Positions 57,547 to 64,000 of a stretch of 64,000 nt of DNA are shown here, one piece after another. Both the position numbers and the translations under genes were made by a program. The notes under the pieces were generated by a model. It was not told where the DNA came from, did not search any database, and was given only the letters and a program-made list of their open reading frames with translations. This DNA comes from Cerrena zonata (Eukaryota; Basidiomycota; Agaricomycetes; Polyporales; Cerrenaceae): positions 1,302,001 through 1,366,000 of the forward strand of contig JASBNA010000005.1 in NCBI GenBank assembly GCA_038087015.1, read 5' to 3'. Positions within the stretch are counted from its first letter, which is position 1. Each line of letters starts with the position of its first letter.

Positions 57547-59903
57547 TCAAATCGAAATTCGTTCCATGGTAATGGGGAAGGCGGGTTTATTGCTCTCCCG
57601 CCCAAGGGTTGGATACTGGATACCAGATAGGTTCCACACAACATCCTTGGTATTTCCAGCCGGTGAAATCCTAAATTTAGGAAGTAATACGGAGAGAAGG
57701 ACTTCTAATCCAGAACGCTTTGGTTAGCTACATCAGGAACACAACGACGATAAGTTAACATACTTATTTCAAGTTGCGAGAACTTGAAGCCACTGGTCAA
57801 GGATATTTATTTAATAGTGGGGCAATAGAGACTAGTAAGTACTCACACGCAAGACCTTCCCCCACCATGGAATGTCATCCTACTCGTCTCTCATTATGAG
57901 CACACATCTAGCCAATTTGCCGTGTTACTTACAGGTTCGAATACACTCCAGGGATGCGAGATTCGGTGACAGTAGAGGGTAGGGGATTCATCCAACGCTC
58001 GGGCTTGAATTCTAGAGCGTTATCACCCCATACGTCCTTGTCCAGATTCCAGGATCGAATAGCGATGACAATTGTTGTACCAGCGGGAACAATAATCTCT
58101 TGTATAGTAGCACCGTCAACTCCAACCATTGGTTTGGAAAGAGGCATGATAGTATCGTTTTGAGCCCTAAAAGTCACTCTATAGTTAGATGGTGATTCAG
58201 GAAAATAGAGAAGATCATACTCTCGCATGATCTGTGGCACGGGAGGATATCTGTCACACTCTGGTTAATCAACGTCAAGGTAATAGATGGTGCCCACATA
58301 CAATCTCAACGTTTCTCGACAGAAAGCGTCCATATAAGGGAGCGCAACTAGTTCATCATGAGGGATATACTTCCCATATTGTCTCTGGGCCTCGGTAATT
58401 TCAGCACGAAGTCTTTCTTGGATACCCGAGTCGTGTGCAAGAATTTCCATCATTTTAGTGAGTGCGTTTGAAGTAGTATCCGTAGCAGCAGCGGCAAGAG
58501 TTCTAGATATCAATCAGTAGAGTCCTTGTGACTCGTTGAAAAAGATCTACCCCATTTGAGCCAGTAACTCTGCATCTGAAAGTCCTTCATCCACGGAAGC
58601 GTTCATGTTGGCTTTCACTATAGTAGATTGGTGGGTAAGATTCGATTCATAAAAAGAAGATAATAATTACTCACGTAAGACACTCATGATGTCCTTGCCC
58701 TCACCCACTTGTTCAGTAACTTTGGCTTCTCCGGCTTGTAAAGCTGTCTTCTTCGCACGTAGGATTTTCACCGATTCCGTTTCGATCGTTCTAATCGTGT
58801 TCCGCAATCGTGTTATCTTGGAGATTGGAATCATATTAGCTAGTGTATCCCTAAACCATGCTGGACCAAGCTTTTTGACGTGTTTGGAGAAAAATTGCAG
58901 CTCAGCGAAAGCAAAGATAGCGGCTCTAATTAATATCGTGATTACTATACACACCATCAGCGTAACTGGGCGTAGGTTACTCACGTCATGTCTTTGAGTG
59001 CATCCCCGAACACATTGGGAGTAGGTTTCTCAAGCGTGTCTAAGGAGCAGCCAAGACCTCCTTGACCAATCAGCTCGAGAGAAACGCGAGAGAGCCAGGC
59101 CATGATATCAAGCTCAATAGCTCTATGACCAACTTGAGCATCAATACTTGTGCACAGCTAACAGATAAAGGTGATTGAGTTGCATAAGGTCAAGATATCA
59201 CTACCTAACTACCTTGTGAGCGATTGCATAGAAGATAGGAGCCAAGGATCTCATATGTTTGACGGAAAACACAGGATTGAGTATTTTCCGCTGCTTTCTG
59301 TGTGTTTCGCCTGATATGTGAATGGGTTCCGTGAATATTGTAAATGTGACCATATATGATAGCTTCGTACCACGAACACCCAAAATGCTAGGACCGACAG
59401 TTAAATGGTTTATCCTGTAAAATGTTGAGTATGCCACGTAGAGTATTAGCTCTTTGCTAGGCTCACGCTTGCGCCCATTCGGGTATTTCATATGCTCCTG
59501 CATCTTTCAGTACGATATACTGCAATGCGGTAGGATCAAATACGTATAGCATACGATGCTTAAAAAGCACCAGTCAATCCATGACGGCAATTTAAATTCA
59601 CGTGTGCGACATACCCCAAAAAGGCCAGTTAGCCTGACCACCTTGTTATATTTAGTCCCCAAATCGTCCAGGAAATCCCATCCAGTTCTATCAAATAGTT
59701 TCTCGATGTTCCCTGTATTGCGTACGAATCAGCGTTGAAAAAATGATAACATTATGGGAGTACTTACCTTTAGAATACGAGAGAGATTTCGGGCCAGGGA
59801 CATTATCCAAGGGCGACGAAGAAATGAGACTACGAGTCAAGCGCCATATTATAAAGCTGGTGCTAGTAGCGACAATAACAAGGAAAAGAGACAATGATAT
59901 CAT
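57547..59903 (-). CDS. Cytochrome P450, subfamily copy 2
   Basis: Start ATG 59903 (MISLSLFLVIVATSTSFIIW, membrane anchor), then SSPLDNVPGPKSLSYSKG. About twelve exons run to TGA at 57547-57549. I-helix AAATDTTSNALTKM (about 58455-58500): the Gly of the usual AGTDT motif is Ala here, unlike in copies 1 and 3. K-helix ETLRLYVG (about 58300), PAGTTIVIAIRSWNL, KPERW, heme loop FHGGGRSC (about 57850-57875) then VGFKFSQLE across an intron. C-terminus NLSGIQYPTLGRES ending TMERISI. A TATAAA lies 66 bp upstream of the ATG. It lies next to F-box gene G, only about 160 bp from the duplication boundary. Substrate unknown; the Gly-to-Ala change may affect oxygen activation but does not by itself prove inactivity. 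Confidence 0.9.
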
Positions 59904-60744
59904 ATAGGCCAGACACCAGTGGTGAAGGTAAAGCAGTGGTAATCCCTAAAGGCCGGCGTACAGACGAGTTTATATTTGCACCCATGCTGGCGCGCCTATA
60001 CGACAGGCTGAGAATCTAATTTCCAGAATTACATACGCTTGTAAGAGGCCGGAGGCGGCGTTGGGTTAATTGGAGTTGCTGTCGGCCAGAGTTCGCGAGA
60101 GTGGAAATAGAATGTAGTTCTCTGATAGGACGGTATGAACTTATAGAGCGGATGGAAAGCACATGAGCTGTTCGGCAGGAAGAAACGTACACATGATGTT
60201 CCAAGAAACTTTCAGCCATCTTCAGCTGCCCAAATTCTAACTCCATATAGATTATCTTTACCCTGTCGTGAAGATCTTCGAAGATCACAATGACATCTCC
60301 GATTAACTTGAGAGCCTGGGTTTGGAAGTCGAGACCTGGCGCAATACATGCCTTGTATTGACGCATTCTGGCCACTTCTGAGAGGGCACCGGTGGCTTCA
60401 ATGGGACGGTCACATGGGAGAGCTGCAAGATGATTTAGCAATCTTGTTTCCACAGTTAGCAGAGCCCGACTAGAGTGTGTGAAGGTGCATAAAGATTGTA
60501 ACTTCGCGAAATAGACAAGTTGGTCAAGGTAACAAGAATTCCCAGAGGGCGGCGTTACTGACTAGTAGATGCTGAGTCACTTTGATTACGGTTATTTGAT
60601 CCCAAAGTCTTTGCCTTTTGGGGATAACCTCAATTTTCCGTTAGAAAACAACAAATCTGCATTTCTTCGACGACATACATTCTATGCTAATGAACATCAA
60701 ACAGACTAATATTTGAATACATTTAAGATATTGAAGTCTTTGAT
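59904..60744. other. Intergenic, 841 bp, with unexplained open frame
   Basis: Between P450 copies 2 and 3. An open frame on the - strand (60016-60453) reads ALSEVARMRQYKACIAPG, FQTQALKLIGDVIVIFEDL and VKIIYMELEFGQLKMAESF, which looks protein-like (amphipathic helices) but cannot be assigned. A TATA box for copy 2 lies at 59969-59974. Confidence 0.4.
59969..59974 (-). promoter_or_regulatory. TATA box of P450 copy 2
   Basis: TATAAA on the - strand, 66 bp before the ATG at 59903. Confidence 0.6.
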
Positions 60745-63107
60745 TTAGTAACCTTTGATACGTTCCATTTTCACAGTGAAAGCGGGAATATCGCTATCTT
60801 TTCCAATGGTGGGGTAGCGAATATTGGAGAGGTTCCATATGATATCATCGGGGTTTTCCGCTAACATCACTTTGAAATGTGGAATTATGACAGAGAGGAC
60901 GATTTCTAAGAAGAGCTCAGTCAGTGACAGGAACATAGATGATCATAAGAGGCGCACTCATTTCGAGCTGAGAGAACTTGAATCCGCTAATTCAGTTGTG
61001 AGCAGGTAATATGATGGCGGTTAATCATTTCACTCACATGCAAGATCTTCCACCGCCATTGAAAGTCATCCTAAGATCTCGATGAGCCATTGATATAGGG
61101 CCTCAAATCATTTACCCACAGGTTTGAATATACTCCAGGAATACGGGAGTCTGTAACGGTGTTTGGCAATTGAGTCATCCACCGTTCGGGTTTGAACTCC
61201 AGAGCATCTTCTCCCCATATGTCCGTATTCAGGTTGCAGGACCGGATACCAACGACAACCGTAGTGCCAGCCGGAACGGGAATTTCGTTCATAACGATAC
61301 CATCTTTGCCAGTGACAGGCCGAGAAAGAGGCATAATTATATCCTTTTGTGCTCTAAAAACGTTTGTCCCAATGAGTTAGTATTCAGTCGCCCAGATTTG
61401 GCACCAAGTAATACATACTCTCTCATCATGAGTGAAACCGGGGGGTATCTTTCAGGATCAAATAAGTGAGTAGAGAATCTGAAAATAGACTGTGTACATA
61501 CATCCTTAGTGTTTCCCTGCAAAAGGCATCCATGTACGGCAGTGAGACAAGCTCATCATACGGGATGTCTTTTCCAAATCGCTCCTGCGCTTCAACAACT
61601 TCAGCGCGGAGTTTCTCTTGAATATCCGGATTGCGTGCAAAAATATCCATCATCGTGCAAAGTGCATTTGAGGTACTATCAGTACCGGCAACAACAAGAG
61701 TCCTGTGAGATGTATATATGAGTACGTGTGATATCACAAATAAGCAGCTGCGTACGTCATCTGGGCAAGTAATTCCTGGTCAGAAAGACCTTCGCCGTCC
61801 GTAGCTTCTCTGTTAGCCTGCACTTAGCCGGAGGTCAGCAGTTACATCGCGTGGTATATGCCGTCCTCTTACGCAGAATACTCATTATGTCCTTTCCTTC
61901 GTTCGGTTTCCCAGTGGGTTTGTCCTCGTATAGTGCGGCCTTCTTCGCAGCTAGAATCTTGAGTGATTCGGTTTCGAGCTTCAGAGTTAGCTTCCTTAGT
62001 CTATTGATCTTCGGTATGGGCACAATGTCCGCAAGGAAGCTCCTGAAGCGAGCAGGTCCTAATTTCTTGATGTATTTGAAGAGAAATTGGATATCAGAAA
62101 ATTCGAAGAGGGTAGGTCTGAGACGAGCATAAATATATATATTAGTATTCAAGGAAGAACAAACGTTAAGTGTCCTGACTCCACTCACAGTATTCTTTTC
62201 AGAGCATTGCCGAAAGGATTAGAAATTGGTTCCTCCAATGTGTCCATAGAGTAACCAAGTCCACCCTGTCCGATTAATTCGAGTGCAGTTCGACCAAACC
62301 AGTCAAGAAGGTTAACTGTAGTGACATTGTCGCCAATTTGTTTCTCGATACCTGTGCATAACTGGATGCCCATTTAGTGATGAGTCCTTAAGAACAACGA
62401 TGTCATCACCTTGTGAGTTATGGCGTAAAAGACCGGAGTCAGTGCACGCATATGCTTGATAGAGAAAGCGGGGTTCAGGATCTTGCGCTGTTTCCGATGA
62501 GTTGCGCCTAAGGAGTTATTTGAGTATTCAACAAGACATCTTCAGAGGAGATCAACCGGTGTTCGTACCATGAACACCAAATAAGCCAGGGCCCAATGTC
62601 ATACGAACAGTACTGCAATTTACGGGATAAGCGGTGTAAGGAGATGAAATATTTTCCTCCTACTCTGTTGACCATTCGGGCATGTCGTAAATTTCCGATT
62701 CTTTAATGATAACTTGTTGCAATGCGGTTGGATCGAAAACATATAACATACGATGCTAGACGACGAAGAAATGATCAGATTAGACACCATTTGTAGAGTA
62801 ATATGAAGCTGCGTACGCCGAAGAGACCCGTCAGTCTGACCATAGAATTATATTGCGTTCCGAGACTATCAAGGAACCACCATCCATTTCGGTTGAAGAG
62901 TTGGCTGAGGTTTCCTGTCGTGAATACTAGTATCAGCCAGAGAAGAATCATGTATTGTGAACGTCACCAACCTTTGAAGTACGAGACAGACTCAGGGCCA
63001 GGAATGTTATCCAGGGGAGAGCGGACAATAAAATTGCGAGCAACATGCCATGCCAGCCAGCCAGCACCAGCTGCGGCGACAGCAACAATAAATGTTGGGA
63101 GGGACAT
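60745..63107 (-). CDS. Cytochrome P450, subfamily copy 3
   Basis: Preferred start ATG 63105-63107 (MSLPTFIVAVAAAGAGWLAW, membrane anchor), then SPLDNIPGPESVSYFKG. The frame is open further upstream (to 63308), but the TATA box at 63191-63197 and the match with copies 1 and 2 favour this start. Landmarks: I-helix VAGTDSTSNAL (about 61665-61700), K-helix ETLRMYV (about 61500-61520), PVPAGTTVVVGIRSCNL, KPERWMTQLPNTVTDSRI, heme loop FNGGGRSC (about 61040-61060) continuing IGFKFSQLEM after an intron. C-terminus NLSNIRYPTIGKDS ending MERIKGY, stop at 60745-60747. About twelve exons. All catalytic residues are present. Tandem with copy 2. Confidence 0.92.
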
Positions 63108-63190
63108 GAAGATAACGGGATAACTAAAGATTGGCTGCACTGTTGCCTCGTAAGAGACTGACAGGAAAATACCGGCGAAGGTGCCTTCGC

Positions 63191-63197
63191 TTTTATA
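63191..63197 (-). promoter_or_regulatory. TATA box of P450 copy 3
   Basis: TATAAAA on the - strand, 84 bp before the ATG at 63107. It lies inside the upstream extension of the open frame, arguing that the extension is not translated. Confidence 0.65.
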
Positions 63198-63879
63198 CAA
63201 TTTCTTGCAGTGTTCATTCACCTCGGCATGTAGGTCCCGAGAGGGTTCGTGACTCCTCATCCCAAGGCCAAGTACACCAAATGTTCTGTCATTCAGGAAG
63301 TATTTCATACGGTCATTTGATAGGCCCTGTGAGAGAATGGGAGCTAAGGATTATTAACAGACTTTGAAAAAGAATTCTTTTGTATGGAGAGAAGAACCTC
63401 GGTTGAAATGTGGGGCCCAACAAACGCTGTCGGACGTACGAAGCATGACATTGCCAATTAGTACCGTATCAAAATACAAACTGTCTTACTGTTAGTAGTA
63501 CGAAAGAGAAGGCGAGAAGAGATCCTATAGCCATTGTCTTCTGCCATAACACAATATTGCTAGATCTGTTATGTTAACACTTGAGTCTGGAGATATATAG
63601 ACACATTCAAAGCGAAACCATACTCACAGTGTGGCCTGAGGTAACTTACGGCAGGGTATGCTATCAGTATGGATAGCATGGGAGACTAACATTGATTTGT
63701 TTACCAACACATCAGTCTTTGACAAGATCTGAGTATCGGAAACAGGAATTGACATTAGTAGTCTTTGTCACTCTAAAACCTACTCAATATGAGCTAATGG
63801 CAGCGGGTATGTTGGACGTGAGCACAAAACACTCGTCGGCGTAACGAAAAAGGAAGTGGAGAGTCCATGAACCTTCTTC

Positions 63880-63887
63880 TATAAATA
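63880..63887 (+). promoter_or_regulatory. Possible TATA box for a gene beyond the window
   Basis: TATAAATA on the + strand about 110 bp before the window end, with no start codon of a supported gene before the end. Confidence 0.35.
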
Positions 63888-63952
63888 GACGGGAGTTAAC
63901 GTTGCGTTCTGTCAATACGCACTGGTCAAAAGGAATCGCAGAGCTTCTCATG

Positions 63953-63977
63953 ACTCAGTACTCAGTACTCAGTACTC
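63953..63977. repeat. Short tandem repeat, ACTCAGT unit
   Basis: About 3.6 perfect copies of the 7-bp unit ACTCAGT. Confidence 0.85.
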
Positions 63978-64000
63978 ACGCATGATGTATGACGCGAAAG

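Larger units (their letters stand above)
63198..64000. other. Right-edge intergenic region
   Basis: No protein gene recognised. It contains a + strand TATAAATA (63880-63887) and a 7-bp tandem repeat near the edge, so a + strand gene may start beyond the window. Confidence 0.45.

Noticed and set aside
17646..63107. A secondary-metabolite gene cluster
   Set aside because: Several P450s, an epoxide hydrolase-like enzyme and a glycosyltransferase are present, but there is no backbone enzyme (PKS, NRPS, terpene synthase), transporter or cluster regulator, and unrelated housekeeping genes are interleaved.
63108..63308. N-terminal extension of P450 copy 3
   Set aside because: The open frame covers the TATA box, and both paralogues start at the membrane anchor.
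1..64000. CRISPR arrays, bacterial operons, insertion sequences or transposase genes
   Set aside because: None seen. The genome is eukaryotic with spliceosomal introns, and no transposase, integrase or reverse transcriptase motif was found.

Overview
The window looks like nuclear DNA of a basidiomycete fungus, probably an agaricomycete. Genes are split by many introns of about 48-70 nt with GT..AG ends, intergenic gaps are short, and the gene content is typical of that group: mitochondrial Hsp70, many cytochrome P450s, expanded F-box-like proteins, APH-like kinases, a CSC1-type channel and an alpha-arrestin with PPxY motifs.

Left part (1-26.8 kb). The 3' part of a mitochondrial Hsp70 gene is followed by a kinase-fold (APH-like) pseudogene, a P450, an uncharacterised membrane protein, a small proline-rich hypothetical gene, a second APH-like pseudogene, a YAR1-like ankyrin protein, a seven-helix membrane protein, a second P450, an alpha-arrestin and a small hydrophilic protein. 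Several gaps of 1-2 kb hold nothing I can identify.

Middle part (26.8-57.4 kb). Seven members of one F-box-like/LRR-like protein family occur here: four in a row on the + strand (27.0-34.8 kb), one at 44.6-46.4 kb on the - strand, and two at 53.5-57.2 kb on the - strand. The last two are an inverted copy of the first two. The arms (about 26.8-29.36 kb and 54.8-57.39 kb) are nearly identical in places and end abruptly inside one gene, which suggests gene conversion. One copy carries a 1-bp frameshift. Between the arms lie a GT8 glycosyltransferase, a CSC1/TMEM63-type channel, an IMPACT/Yih1 protein, a soluble epoxide hydrolase-like alpha/beta hydrolase, and two decayed P450s of another subfamily.

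Right part (57.5-64 kb). Two more P450 genes of the same subfamily as the 17.6-20 kb gene lie in tandem on the - strand. All three have a TATA box 66-90 bp before the start codon. A + strand TATA-like box near the right edge may serve a gene outside the window.

The P450s, epoxide hydrolase and glycosyltransferase could contribute to secondary metabolism or detoxification, but no backbone synthase is visible, so the window is not shown to be a biosynthetic cluster. The strongest feature is the recently rearranged F-box family. Exon joins were worked out by eye from reading frame and splice sites.
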